A stretch of 64,000 bases of DNA from Ascochyta rabiei (GCF_004011695.2 NC_082405.1:1798001-1862000); one strand, 5' to 3'; counted from the stretch's first letter, positions 32,401-43,742 are shown. Notes: generated by a model from the letters alone, not told the origin. Translations and numbers: made by a program.

Positions 32401-33411
32401 ACGAGGCGATCGTCGCCGGCGGAAATGATCAATGGTAGTGTGGGGTGGAACGCGACCCAGTTCACACCTCGGTCGTGGCCCTCGAGGACGAACTTGACAA
32501 CAGCGTCTGTGTTGCCAAACATGTCGGCCTGGTTCTGGTTCGAGCGGGCCATTTGGTCTTCAAATGACGTGGATGTCGGCGCAGAGTGCTTCTTCCTCAA
32601 ACCAGAGATGTCCCAAACACGAACGGACTGGTCGAGCGAGGCGGAGACAATGAGGTCTTCTTTCGGGTGGAACTGCGCGCACATTGTGTAGTGGTTGTGG
32701 CCAGTCATGGTGCAGACTTGGATGGGTTAGGTGGGCTCGAGCGGTGGTGCGATATCGACTTACTGAGGGAGCCTGGGTCTGTTAGCCATGATTGACAAGA
32801 GGGAGGCGAGCAACTTACGGTTCTGCCAGTTCCAGATACGGATGGTTTCTGCTTCCTGTCAGTGGGTGCTTGGCGCAGCAGCAGGACGCGCTTACGATCG
32901 TCTGAACTACTCAAGATCCATGGTAGCTCGTGGTGGAAGAAGACGGTTCGAACGTAGTCCAAGTGGCCGTTCAGCGTGAAGAGACATCGGCGAGTCTGAT
33001 AGGACCAGACCTTGATCTTGTAGTCATCGCCACCGGACACGAATCTGTTCTGGCTCAGTATACGGCGCATCCGCAATTCGCGCTCTTCCATGCTCACAGT
33101 GGCTGGGTCTTGTGGAAGTCGACGCCGCGAACGGGCCCGTCGTGTTCTTCGAAGCGGTCGATGAGGGTTCCCATGCGGTAGTCCCACAGCTGGATGGTGG
33201 AGGAGTGCAGCGAGACCAGAATCCAGGGTCTAAGGGCGGTCAGCGCAGGGGAACGAGGGCATTCGGAGCGCGTAGAGGTACCTCTTGGGGTGGAAGGCAA
33301 TGCCCTTGGCCCTCGAGGACTTGGACTCGAACTGCACCGGGTCAGACGTCTGCAAGAGCGCATTCCAGAGCGGCTGCTTACCTTGGTCAACATGCTCGGG
33401 GAAGACGCCAT
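29406..33411 (-). CDS. COP1: Coatomer subunit alpha (alpha-COP)
   Basis: Eight exons: 33382-33411, 33282-33331, 33098-33229, 32896-33044, 32819-32848, 32764-32772, 29991-32716 and 29406-29942. All phases agree and the spliced protein has 1220 residues, the usual length. The N-terminal WD40 propeller is plain ([18 protein letters not shown], then [15 protein letters not shown] and [20 protein letters not shown]), followed by the second propeller, an alpha-solenoid, an acidic linker near residue 840 and the C-terminal domain that binds epsilon-COP, ending with paired cysteines (CKICEVC). Alpha-COP is part of the COPI coat for Golgi-to-ER retrieval and reads KKxx tails. Exon 6 is only 9 nt and encodes the join QNR-SL-IC. 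Introns are 46-53 bp. The start gives [10 protein letters not shown], close to other fungi. Confidence 0.95.
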
Positions 33412-33710
33412 GGTGGGATTGAGGGCGAAGCCGCAGCTTCAATGACACGCAGAGCAACTTCAATGCAAGAGACGGCGGCGCTGGAGGTGGGCGGGCGTGT
33501 AGAGGAGGAAAAGAAAGACGGTGGTGCGAATCGTCGATGCTCTGCTGCCTCCGCCGCAAGCTGCTGCTCTGGCCAGAGGTTCAATCTGTCCCTGCCACGC
33601 AACGGAATACCTGCTGCGCGCACGGGCCACCCTCGAACACCAAGACCTGATCGAACCCCACACCCCGTGACCCTTTACGCGCTGCCAGCCTTCACTCGTC
33701 ACGGCCGCCT

Positions 33711-33768
33711 GAGGTTCGAGGTTCGAGGTTCGAGGTTCGAGGTTCGAGGTTCGAGGTTCGAGGTTCGC
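33711..33768. repeat. GTTCGAG heptamer array
   Basis: About eight near-perfect 7-bp units. It repeats a tRNA B-box-like word (GGTTCGAG) but has no tRNA structure around it. Confidence 0.9.
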
Positions 33769-33871
33769 GGCTCCCTTCAGGGCTAGTCGAGACTCGACGA
33801 CGTCAAGGCTCGTCGGTCTGCTCCCAGCAGCGCTCGCTTTCTGCTCCGCCGCGTGCGTGCGCTCGGTTGGT

Positions 33872-33920
33872 TGTCTGCATGTCTGCATGTCTGCACGTCT
33901 GCACGTCTGCACGTCTGCCG
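33872..33920. repeat. GTCTGCAC/GTCTGCAT octamer array
   Basis: Six 8-bp units; the first two end in T and the rest in C. Confidence 0.9.
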
Positions 33921-34682
33921 ACTCATGCACGTCTGCCCCGCCAATGCCCTCCCGCTGCCAGCTGGCCAGCACTACCCAGACAGCCTACGCCCCCCGTGAG
34001 CACTGCAATACGGAGCGCTGCCGTCATTCGTCGGGCTCGTTGGGCTTGACGCAAGGTGAGATTGTGCGAGCCCTCATGGCTCATGCGAGCTAATTGCTCG
34101 TGAACACATATCGCGGCCACCCAGCAGAGTCATGGAAACAAGGCCCTCCTGCATGCAGACCCGCCTGCAAAGAACCGCGGCCGAACAGCTCATTCTCGCT
34201 GCAACGCTGCTGTTAATTGGCCACGTCCCGCACAATCCAACGCGTTAGGGAATTCTGACCACCCCAGGCCCGCCTCCTCCAATCCTCGTTTTTCTTCCCA
34301 CTGCCCTATTCGACCATCACCGCCGCACATACACAGCCCTCTGTTCCCCTACTGCCTTGCGCTCTGTGGCTCTCACTGTCTGCGAGCTGCCCGTCCTGCA
34401 TTGCTGCCTGTAGCACTCCTCACTCTTCCTGCACCATAAGCAGGGTCTGACTTGTAAAGCCTTCCACCACTCCGTCTGCCGCTCGCCGCTCAACTCTCCA
34501 GTCACGCTCTCCCAAGCCTCCTCCAGAATGATACTGTCCGCACAATCCTTCTTCCGAATCTCAAAAACAAGACACGTCCTCCGGCCCTGCATACCATAAG
34601 ATCAGCAAAGACCGAGTGAGAAGATCGTTGATACGTACACTGTCGCAATTGGCCCGCCAGCCTGACGCAACCACCATCACCG

Positions 34683-35633
34683 GTGAATAACACCTCTCGC
34701 CCAGCCCACATGGCCACCCACGAACGCCCGCCACACTTCGAGAGGCTTCACGGTTGTCCGACTCCGCCGCCTACTGCCTCGAGCATCCACGCCCCTCCCC
34801 GCTTCCTGTCTCAAGCAAACCACACGCCACCACCATATAAGCGCATGGAAGCTCCCAAGCCGCTACACACTCCACCGCTCGAGTTCACGCCCATTGGCCA
34901 CAACCAGTTCCGCTTTACTCGAGCGCAGTCCATCGAGCAATCCTCGCGACCCTCTAGCATCTCCGGACATGCCTATGCCGGCACAACCCCCCAGGAAACC
35001 GAATATGAAGACAGCTCGGAAGAGGAAAGCGAGGACGAGGACGAGGACGAAAGACCCGTGCGACGGGTAGAGAAGCCCGATTTTGAACTCGAGGAGGTGG
35101 ACAGCAACGACAGCGAGGACGAAAACATAGAAGTCGTGCAGCCAGATCATTGCGAAGACGCCAAGAGCGACAGGAGCGGCGCTGCGTTGGAGGACACCGG
35201 CGTCATGGACCGCCTGCGAGAGCTGCACGTCGAAGAGGGCTCCACGGACGAGGAGGCCAAAGAGCGCATCTACCTGCGCAAGAAGAAGAGGTGGAGCGCA
35301 GGAGTCTTCAAGCGCACACACAGCCAGAGCGTTGAAGGCGACAGCAGCTACTCTGACGATGATCCTCAAGATGACAACAACCTTGAGGCCCGCCGTCTAC
35401 GCCGCAAGCTGCGCGGGCCTGGGCCATGGAATAGGCGAGCCTCCCTCATCTTCGAAGACAAGGGATTTCCCAACACCAATAATATCGAAGAGGTAGAAGA
35501 GCCTGAGGAGGGCATGGTGAAGCACACGAAAGGCCCGCCGTCGATCCCTAGCGATGATGCTTTCACACTGGATGAGCTTCCTTTCTGGCGGGGTGCATAC
35601 GACTCCATGGACGTGGAGAACGAATCTGAGTAG
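34683..35633 (+). CDS. Uncharacterised acidic, mostly disordered protein
   Basis: A frame of 316 residues whose function I do not recognise. The first 95 residues are rich in Pro, His and Ser. An acidic region follows (about 105-170; DSSEEESEDEDEDE and similar) with one dense basic-aromatic island at about 200-212 (IYLRKKKRWSAGVFKR, then THSQSVEGDSSYSDDDP). A second basic patch is ARRLRRKLRGPGPWNRR. The C-terminus (FTLDELPFWRGAYDSMDVE) is amphipathic and acidic. The RKKKRWSAGVFKR island looks like the part under selection. Single coding frame, sound codon use. The second ATG at 34710 (MATHERPPHF) is an equally likely start, and an upstream exon cannot be excluded. A nuclear role is possible from composition alone, but that is a guess. 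Confidence 0.7.
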   Translation: MNNTSRPAHMATHERPPHFERLHGCPTPPPTASSIHAPPRFLSQANHTPPPYKRMEAPKPLHTPPLEFTPIGHNQFRFTRAQSIEQSSRPSSISGHAYAGTTPQETEYEDSSEEESEDEDEDERPVRRVEKPDFELEEVDSNDSEDENIEVVQPDHCEDAKSDRSGAALEDTGVMDRLRELHVEEGSTDEEAKERIYLRKKKRWSAGVFKRTHSQSVEGDSSYSDDDPQDDNNLEARRLRRKLRGPGPWNRRASLIFEDKGFPNTNNIEEVEEPEEGMVKHTKGPPSIPSDDAFTLDELPFWRGAYDSMDVENESE

Positions 35634-36696
35634 CGCGCTCCTGCGCCGTGCATGGGCGGTTTTTTGTCTACGTGCATTCTGTATTGGCAAGCCGACTTGC
35701 GGCGACACCGCGTTCATGGGTCGGTCTGTTTGTTTGTCGTTTTCCCTAGCGTACCGATTCCCCCTGTAGTAGCGTCCCGGTTTACTTGGTCTTTCTTCAT
35801 CTTGGTGTGTTGTGCAGTGCAGTAACAGCGGATGCTTAGTGATCCGAATCGCAAATATAACGATGGAAAGTTGGTTGGTGCCTTGCGCCTGAGTTTGGAC
35901 AATCTATTTCTGGCACAGTTTGCTGACAAGCCCTCGAGCTAAGCCATCAATCAAGGCTGAGCGGTCCAGGCGTCAACACCAACACACTCACCATCATCAG
36001 ATTTACAGCTGTCTCTAGGAATACATTGCAAGATTTGGCCGTGTATGCGCGGCTGTCTTGAAACATGGAAACAATTCATGGGGGGCGTGGAGCTTGTGTA
36101 GCACGCGACGAGGTTTTGATTCCACCCTCACTGGTGTCGTCAGCGGTGTGCGGCTCCACCACCTCACATCCGCTGAGTCTGGGAGGTAGCAGCTTACATC
36201 TGGTGCAGAAACAGAACACCCTGTTGTCTGTCTACAAGTGGCGGATGTCACCAGAATAACTTCAGAGATGTCTTGCGGCTGGCACGTTTCCCGCAGTCTG
36301 CGCCACGCTACGCCCGTCAGCAACCGCTCGATAAAGTGGCCAGCAAGAGAAACCCTCTCTTGTGTCTGCCACTGTGGCCAATCGCTTGCCTGCCGCTAGT
36401 ATTGTCTAAACAAATCTTACCTGTCACTGAATTAAGATTATGCTTAGCGATCGAGCACGCTGCCGTACTACTCAGCCCTTTACTATCAGTATCTCTCGGA
36501 TCAACGACATCCGCTGTGCACAACATCAGCGTTGAAGGGTTGGTGGCTTGAACCGTCGGTGTATAAAGACAGAATGAGGGGGCTTCATATCATCTCCCAT
36601 CTCCTTACCAGCAACCAAGAAACCATACTCCAGTATCATCTTTCTTCTTTTCTTGTTTCCTACCTTAGTATCTCTCATTAGTACCAGTCAGCAATT
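35634..36696. other. Intergenic region and cupin promoter
   Basis: About 1.06 kb with no credible gene. The right end holds the TATA box and pyrimidine-rich 5' leader of the cupin gene. Confidence 0.6.
36562..36567 (+). promoter_or_regulatory. TATA box of the cupin gene
   Basis: TATAAA, 135 bp before the start codon, followed by a CT-rich leader (CATCTCC, TCTTTCTTCTTTTC). The spacing suits a transcript starting near 36595 with a 5' UTR of about 100 bases. TATA-containing promoters suit an inducible gene. Confidence 0.6.
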
Positions 36697-37476
36697 ATGA
36701 TCAGCATTACCAAAATCATCGTCGTTGCCGTTGCGGCCTTTGGCTCAGTACAGGCGCTCCCTCAAGGCATAGCGCCTTCCTCGACTATCTCCCCACCAGC
36801 TGCTCCAGCACCCACAGACAAGCAGACCTACCTATTCCGTGACCTCTTCACGGCTCCAACCGCCATCAAGCGATTCCAGCGCCTCCTGACTCAGGACGAA
36901 AAACTCCTCACTGGCGAAGACCTCAAGAAGCTTACTGTCTTCTCTTTCAATAACGGCACCAACTCAACAGGCGGCGTGACCAAAGCTGCCAATATCGACA
37001 GCTTCCCCATCCTCACAGGACTAGGCATCAGCACGACTCTTGGCTTCCTCGCTCCCTGCGGCATCAACACACCCCACGTGCACCCCCGCGCCACAGAGTT
37101 CCTCACCCTCGTCGAAGGTTCCAACCTCAAGTTCGGCTACGTGCTCGAGAACAACCTTGTCAAAGCCGGTCAGAACCCCGAGATTGCCGGGGCACTGAAC
37201 AAGTTTGAGGGTACGGTCTTCCCGCAGGGATCGATTCACTTCCAGTTCAACGACAACTGCGAGGCAGCTACGTTTGTGGCAGCCCTCAACAGCGAGGATC
37301 CTGGTACTAGCCAGGTTGCGCAGAACTTCTTCGCTCTGAACTCCGGTGTGGTTAATGCTACGCTTGGGTTCCCCAAGACGATTGATGGGAAGAACATCGA
37401 GGAGTTCAGGAACGCCATTCCCGCCAACCTAGCGCTGGATGTGAAAGTTTGCATGGCTAGATGTAAGAAGGAGTGA
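36697..37476 (+). CDS. Secreted germin-like (spherulin-type) cupin
   Basis: A single exon of 259 residues. It has a signal peptide (about residues 1-20, cut after VQA) and a Pro/Ser/Thr linker. The germin metal-site motif HVHPRATEFLTLVEG (HxHPxxxE) is present, as is the second cupin motif, GSIHFQFNDN, with its third histidine, so a Mn-type site is complete. NGTNST offers N-glycosylation sites. Fungal relatives are spherulin-1-like secreted or wall proteins linked to stress or spore stages; enzyme activity (for example oxalate oxidase) cannot be assumed. A TATA box lies 135 bp upstream. The C-terminus carries two cysteines (VCMARCKKE). No related genes are adjacent. Confidence 0.9.
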   Translation: MISITKIIVVAVAAFGSVQALPQGIAPSSTISPPAAPAPTDKQTYLFRDLFTAPTAIKRFQRLLTQDEKLLTGEDLKKLTVFSFNNGTNSTGGVTKAANIDSFPILTGLGISTTLGFLAPCGINTPHVHPRATEFLTLVEGSNLKFGYVLENNLVKAGQNPEIAGALNKFEGTVFPQGSIHFQFNDNCEAATFVAALNSEDPGTSQVAQNFFALNSGVVNATLGFPKTIDGKNIEEFRNAIPANLALDVKVCMARCKKE

Positions 37477-38266
37477 TAGGTAGAGGATGACGCGGACTTT
37501 GTGACTTTTCTAAACCTGCATGGCGATGGCGTTGGGGTATGTTTTTGCTCTGCTTTTCTGTTTGGCACGGGTTTTACTCAAGACATTCCTTAATACATAT
37601 TCGGCCTTCATGGCCTGGTTCATCCCAACTTGTCAGACAAATCGTTCAAGATCTTGATAGCCCCGGCTCTCGTGTAGGCAGAGACACAAGCAGAACTATG
37701 CTGTAGTCAAATCTACCTCAGCTTTCGAAAGCAAATAGCCAGGAATCTGATGAGAGAGAAGATGTGGTGCACCCGCTGTGCTGAGCACTAGGGAAGCCCA
37801 AATTACATGCAGTGCCACATCTCACAGGCCGTGAACAGCGAGCGGCTGAAGCATTGCTACGGCGCAGTACAGGAAACAACACAGCTTCTGAAGAAAACAC
37901 GCACATATCGTTGGTATTTGGTAGTCTTAGAAGGATCATAAGCCATTCGTGCGTCGAGCGAACATCTTTGAAAGAGTCAAGTCCTTGCATTCGAGTCTAG
38001 TGTGGTTGTGCGGGCGTGTGTGAATGGTAGTCGGGGCCAGCCAACCGGAGGCGCAGGAGACCCAATTTTAGCCTGACTGTGTTGTCGACTCATTTCAGCT
38101 TCGCCGCAACAACCACATCCTACAGCTGAGCCTGGCCGTAGGCAGTCATATACTGCCGCCCTTGCTCCCTCAATTCCCTCTGTTTACTAAGACCGGATTT
38201 CAAGGCTTTGGTATTCTGCCAATTCTTTAGACACAGTAGCTGGCCTTACCCCTCCAATACCCCACC
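37477..38266. other. Intergenic region between cupin and tyrosyl-tRNA synthetase genes
   Basis: About 790 bp: cupin 3' flank and TyrRS promoter. No gene or repeat worth naming. Confidence 0.6.
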
Positions 38267-39675
38267 ATGGCCGATTCGATCAAGGACGAGATCGCGACGA
38301 TTGAGAAGAAGATTGAAGAGCTTCAGGCGCAATTGGTCGATGCCAAGTCGAGATTACAGAAAAGCCAAAATGAATCGACGGTCAGCGATGAGTCGGCAAA
38401 GATGTCAGACCAGGACAAGATGGACCTCATCAAGGTCAACCTGAAGGAAGTGCTCAACCCAGAGATCATGGAGGCAGCGCTCAAGGAGGGCAGACCACTC
38501 AAGGTCTACTGGGGAACTGCCACAACGGGCAGGCCACACTGCGGATACGTGAGTCTAGCGCGACTTGATGTCGATTAGTATCCCAGCTAACAGACGCGCA
38601 GTTCGTACCTATCCTCAAGCTCGCACAGTTCCTCGCAGCAGGCTGTCACGTCAAGATTCTCCTTGCCGACATCCACGGCTTCCTCGACAATCTCAAAGCA
38701 CCCATCGAGCTCGTCAAGTTCCGTGCTGAATACTACCGCTTCACCATCACCGCACTCCTCAAGGCTGTCAACGTCCCCATCGACCGCCTCGAATTCGTCC
38801 TTGGCTCCTCCTACGAGCTTAAGCCAGACTACATGATGGATGTCCTGCGTCTGGCCTCTATCACTTCCGAGCACGACGCAAAGAAAGCGGGCGCCGAAGT
38901 CGTCAAGCAGACTGAGAACGCCCCTCTCTCCGGCCTGCTCTATCCGCTTATGCAAGCTCTCGACGAGCAGTACCTCGACGTCGACATGCAATTCGGCGGT
39001 GTTGACCAGCGCAAGATCTTCGCGCTCGCAAAGGACATCCTCCCCAAGATCGGCTACAAGGAGCGCGCCCACTGCATGAACCCCATGGTCCCTGGTCTGC
39101 AGGGCGGCAAGATGAGCGCCTCAGACCCCGACTCGAAGATCGACGTTCTCGACAGCGAAGAAGTCGTCAAGCGCAAGCTGAAAAAGGCGCACGCCGCACC
39201 CAAGGTCATTGAAGAAAACGGCATCCTCTCCTTCGTCGAATACGTCCTCCTACCCGCCTCCTACCTGCGCCACGGAACCCCCAAGTTCGTCGTCGAGCGC
39301 CGCGACGCCGAACCCCTCGAGTACACCACCATCGAGCAGATGCACGCCGACTACAAAGCCGACATCCTGTCGCCACAGATCCTCAAGCCCGCCGTCGTCG
39401 AGGCTCTCAACGCCCTGCTCGCCCCCGTGCAGCAGGAATTCCAGAACAGCGCCGAGTGGAAGGAAATCGAGCAAAAGGCGTACCCGCCGCCGCCGACCGA
39501 GAAGAAGAAGGAGAAGAAGACCAAGAACAAGGGCGCGTTCCACCCGGGCGCGGCTAAGAAGGTCGAAGCCAAGCCCGACGGGCATGTCGAGGGCGCCGAT
39601 AAGGCGAAGGTGGACGTTGGTACTGAGGGTGGAGAGAAGGCGATTGAGAATCTGACGCTCGACGAGAAGAAGTAG
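38267..39675 (+). CDS. TYS1: Tyrosyl-tRNA synthetase, cytoplasmic
   Basis: Two exons, 38267-38548 and 38602-39675, with a 53-bp intron reading HCGY|FVPILKLAQF; 451 residues. Class I signatures are present: the HIGH-like site as GRPHCGYF and the KMSKS-like loop as GGKMSASDPDSK, with the eukaryotic Tyr-binding features YMMDVLRLAS and QFGGVDQRKIF. It charges tRNA-Tyr with tyrosine in the cytosol. The first 35 residues form a predicted heptad-rich helix (IEKKIEELQAQLVDAK). The C-terminus is a Lys-rich tail (EKKKEKKTKNKG) without the EMAPII domain of animal enzymes. The start is the first ATG of the frame, and CTTACCCCTCC precedes it. Confidence 0.95.
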
Positions 39676-39984
39676 GGCATCTGTCTGGTCTGGCCCTTGG
39701 AGTCTGTGGGTCGGTGGTCAGATATCCCAAGAGCACAGCTGCACAGGAACGAACGCGATGTGGTTGAGTGAAGCTAGCATCTTGGCTGCGTAGATCTGCA
39801 CGTTCCTCTACAGTAGATCAAAGCAGTGTGTGACGCGAGTCTTCAGATATGTCTAGATTCATCGCCCTACAAAACTCCGCTGATGCTGTTAAAGAGCCCT
39901 TGGTGAACTTCTACAGTCCTAAACGCCAAGCAATGCCTACCCATTTCCTCCTAAACCAACCAAGGAGCCACACGTCTAGGGCTT
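39676..39984. other. Convergent 3' region, TYS1 and RPA135
   Basis: 309 bp between two stop codons. I see nothing in it beyond ordinary 3' sequence. Confidence 0.6.
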
Positions 39985-42900
39985 CTAGGGCGCAACGTTG
40001 AACTTGAGCCTGACGCCCATGCTGGCGAGCTCGACATCCAGATACTTCAGAACGCCTGGGATGGCGACCGTGGCAATATCGTCGCCGCCGCTGAACCTCA
40101 TGCCCTGCCCGTCTGTCCAGGTGTCGCTCTTGCTCTGGTGCCCGTCGGCTAGCCTAGCGCACCGCCTGCACCTGACGGTCATGTTCTTACCACCGGCGTC
40201 CTTCTTGCGCGAGTACTCGCTCACTGTCGGTGCGGTGGACAAGAAGCTGCCACAGCCGCGGCAGATGGCTGCCTTTGTGTAGTCGGAGCAGTTCATCAGA
40301 CGATCCTGGAGAAGGAAAGCTGTGCCGTGGGCAATGAGTGCATCGCGCTCCATTTCACCGACACGGATGCCGCCACCCTTCTTCCTTCCCTTGATGGGCT
40401 GGCCAGTGGTCGAGTTCACTGGACCTGTGGTACGGACCTGGTATTTATCGTTGACCATGTGACGGAGACGCTGGTAGTAAACAACGCCAATGTAGATGTC
40501 AGCAGCGAGTTCCTGACCCGTGATACCGCTGTACATGGGCTCGTTGCCATAGTAGTTGTAGCCCGCCTTCATAAGCTGGTGGCCGAAGAAGTCAACGGCG
40601 GTGTTTTGCTCATCGAAGCGGAAAGGTGTTGAATCTTGAGCGATGCCGTGCATCGCGCCAGCTTTTCCAGCCAGAGACTCGACGAACATACCGATTGTCA
40701 TTCGAGAGGGGAAAGCGTGGGGGTTGATGATGACATCGGGCTGAATACCAGACTCGGAGAAGGGCATGTCGATTGACGGCCATTTTTGTGAACAAACACC
40801 CTTTTGTCCGTGACGCGAGGAGAACTTGTCACCGATGATAGGCGAACGCGGTACGCGAAGCTTGACGCTGATCTTCTGGCATGGCTGTGTGCCATCCTCT
40901 GAGCCGATGATGCGGACTTCTTCCACAAAAGCAAGTTCGTCCTCTTTGTACTTGAAGAACTGGGTGTTGGCATCGCGGTTGATGTAGTCATCGGTAGCAG
41001 CGTCGTACGAGACCGTGTGCCACGCTGCGATGACATCGCCATTACGAAGTAACGTTCCAACACGTGGGAAGCCGTCATCATCTAGGGTGTCGAGGTAAGA
41101 CGCCTTCTTGAGTCCTTCTGGAGCAAAGCCAAACAGTTTTGATACAGTCTTTCCAGACCTATTCCTGCGTCCACCCTCCTCAAGATCGCAGATCTTTGTC
41201 TTGTAGATAGTACCGTGACCGAAACCGCGCTCGTGAGCAGATTTGTTCAGAATCATAGCATCGTCCATGTCGTAACCCGTGTAAGAAATAACAGCCACGA
41301 CGGCGTTGGTGCCGTTGGGGAAGTTGTCGAATCCATACTCGTTGTGCAGGGGTGGTCGTACGATTGGCGTTTGACCTGTCTGCAGGCGGTAGGTCTTGTT
41401 GTCTGTTCGGTATCGCAGGGCTGTTCCAGGTGTTCCCATTGATTGCTTACCCATCTGACACCTGTTTAATTCTTAGTATTAATCGCCTTCCCTTCTTTTG
41501 ATTTGTTACACTCACTGGTACATGTTTCGCGGCGACTGATTGAAGTCAGAGAAGGGTGTCATGTTGGCAATGATCGAGAAGATGTTAGTAGGGTCGAACT
41601 CAACGTGCGTGGAGTCGCCAGACACAATCTCAGGGTCTGTACACGCGATTGACATGTACGGCTGTTCGAAAGGTCCAACGTAGTCCAGCTTGCCAAGAGG
41701 CAGGTACTTGACAGGTCGGTACATGCGTGCAACCTGCGAGAACATGAAAATACCGGGGTACTGACCGCCGTTGGAATTGGGAACGTATCCAATCTCGAGC
41801 TCCAACGGCACGTCATGTGTCCCTTCAACCTTCCAGTATCGCAATGTATCTGCAATAATCTTGGCCTGCTTCGGTGAGCAGAAGCCCAAGACGCGGCCGT
41901 CAAGCTGTACGACGACACTTGACTCAAGTGACGCGGAGGATTTGCTTGATACGCCTAGCTGCGCCACAAGCTTAGGAACGGCTGAAACATCAACGTTCTG
42001 TGTAGCCAACTTGCACTTGTGCGCAAAGTGGTTGAGCAAACCACATGGAGAACCGTCAGGTGTGTGGACCGGGCACATGAAGCCCCAGCTCTCTGGTAAT
42101 AGCTTTCGCACGGTGGTGGTTTTGAGCTGAGCAAAGAAAGCACCTCTGTGCACCATCCTAAAATGGCTGATGAAACGGTAGAAATTGATCTTCTCAGCCA
42201 CAACGACAAATCCGGCCGTTTGCTGCAGATCAAGACCGGTAGGACTGACAAGGTTACCAGTGGAGAGGAAGTACTCCATGGCGCGTCCGACATCCATGGT
42301 TGTTCTCTTAAGAACCCTTGGAACAAACTCCTTCTTGAACTCGGGCGACGTGAATGACTTCCACTCTGACCGACGACCCCAGTCCTGCAAGACAGGTCGA
42401 ATCGAGTTCAGCCACTCGTCTAATCTTTCCTTGATGACCATTCCGTAAAGCTGTCCTCCAAGCAGGATTTCTTGGTTTTGAACGGCATCAGGATTGTCGA
42501 CCGCGCATTCGCCCTCAACCAATGAGTACAATTTCCGGATCATAAAGAGGATCATCTGGAATTTGTCGGCGTTCTGCGCTGGAGTAACATTGTAGGCTCC
42601 GAGGTGAGGCAGGACAATCCTTCGTAAAAACTCGACACCTGCTTCGTCGTCGCTGGCGTCATCTGGAAGCTGCAGTACGACCTTGAACTTGGAACCCAGG
42701 TAGGCCCTTGTCTTGGCTTGGGAGTGTAACCCATAGACCTTGTACGTTCGGAGTAGCAATTCCACTCTATCCGTGACGAACTGCTTCTCCGCAAGCCCCT
42801 TTGAGCCGGCTGCTCCAACGATGCCCTCAAAGATGTCGCGGTCGTTTGTTTCCACCAACGCCTTCATGACCATCATGACAGGGACCAGGTATTCCGCCTT

Positions 42901-43742
42901 CCTCCATGAAAATCGGAAGTTGACGTTTCCGTCGCTCAGGTAGTGGAGGGCGTTCGTCTGCGAAGACTGGTCGGTGCGTATCGAGCGAATCTGGATACCG
43001 TACGGTGTGTAGCCGGGGCCACGGTTCGTGAAAGCACCACGCTTGATGGCCATGGGGTAGTTGCGCCTGTTGACCTGCAGCATGCGGATAATCTTCTCGA
43101 TACCGTTGACGATAAAGTAGCCTCCCAGCTCCTCGGTCTCTTCCTTGGCCTTGACAAGCTGATCAGGGCTCATGTTCTGGAGGTGACACCGGTTGGACTG
43201 TCACGAGTTAGTTTCGGTGCTGCTGTACGCGTGCGCAATCCGGCAGCTTGGGTGAGTCTCACCCTCAGCATGATGGGTACTGTGCCCAGATCGCAGACTT
43301 CCTCCTGCCAATCCTCGTTGTTCACCCTGTACTCCAGGCGAGCACGAAGCTTGCCACGGTACGTGGCGTGGCGCTCTCGACACTCGGCGGGCAGGATGTT
43401 GCGGTTCTTGAGGGCGACCTTGTTCGAGGGCGGCAGGACAGCCTTGTCGAGGAAGACATCCTGAATGCGCACAGAAAGCCTGTTCCTGCGCCCAATGTTC
43501 TCGGGCTGTGCATACGGGTCGCCGTCGGTGAAACTCTTGATGCCAATGTCCTTGATGCCCTCCTCTATCTGGCCGCCGGGCGCAAAGATTGCGTTGAACG
43601 AGTTAATGTGGGGGTCAACGGCTGCAGCAAGTGTCGGATAGGCGGTCTTGTCCTTGGGCGGGTTCCGGAAGAGGTGTTGGCGGCGCTTGGTGTCAAAGTC
43701 AGTCGACCACTGTGGCTGCTTTTTCGCGGCAGCAGGAGCCAT
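39985..43742 (-). CDS. RPA2: DNA-directed RNA polymerase I second-largest subunit (A135)
   Basis: Three exons, 43263-43742, 41516-43197 and 39985-41461, with introns of 65 and 54 bp, give 1212 residues, the normal length. Junctions read IMLR|SNRCHL and NMYQ|CQMGKQ. Family landmarks are PHINSFNAIF near the start, which marks Pol I rather than Pol II or III, GYFIVNGIEKIIRMLQVNRRNYP, WGFMCPVHTPDGSPCGLLNH, and the catalytic-face stretches SRHGQKGVCSQKWPSIDMPF and PHAFPSRMTIGM. The C-terminal zinc ribbon has CRGCGSFL and CRRCARLADG. A135 forms the active centre with A190 and transcribes rDNA in the nucleolus. The gene is divergent from ARL8, about 480 bp apart. Confidence 0.96.

Larger units (their letters stand above)
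33412..34682. other. Intergenic region between alpha-COP and an unknown gene, with two arrays
   Basis: Divergent 5' flanks, 1.27 kb. A GTTCGAG heptamer array lies at 33711-33768 and a GTCTGCAC octamer array at 33872-33920. The pyrimidine-rich 34260-34680 stretch may be the leader of the downstream gene, perhaps with an unseen 5' exon. Confidence 0.55.

Noticed and set aside
33711..33768. Possible tRNA B-box sites (GGTTCGAG)
   Set aside because: The word recurs every 7 bp as a tandem array and there is no A box, no anticodon arm and no acceptor pairing.
33711..33920. CRISPR-like repeat array
   Set aside because: The units are 7-8 bp, back to back and without spacers, in a eukaryotic genome.
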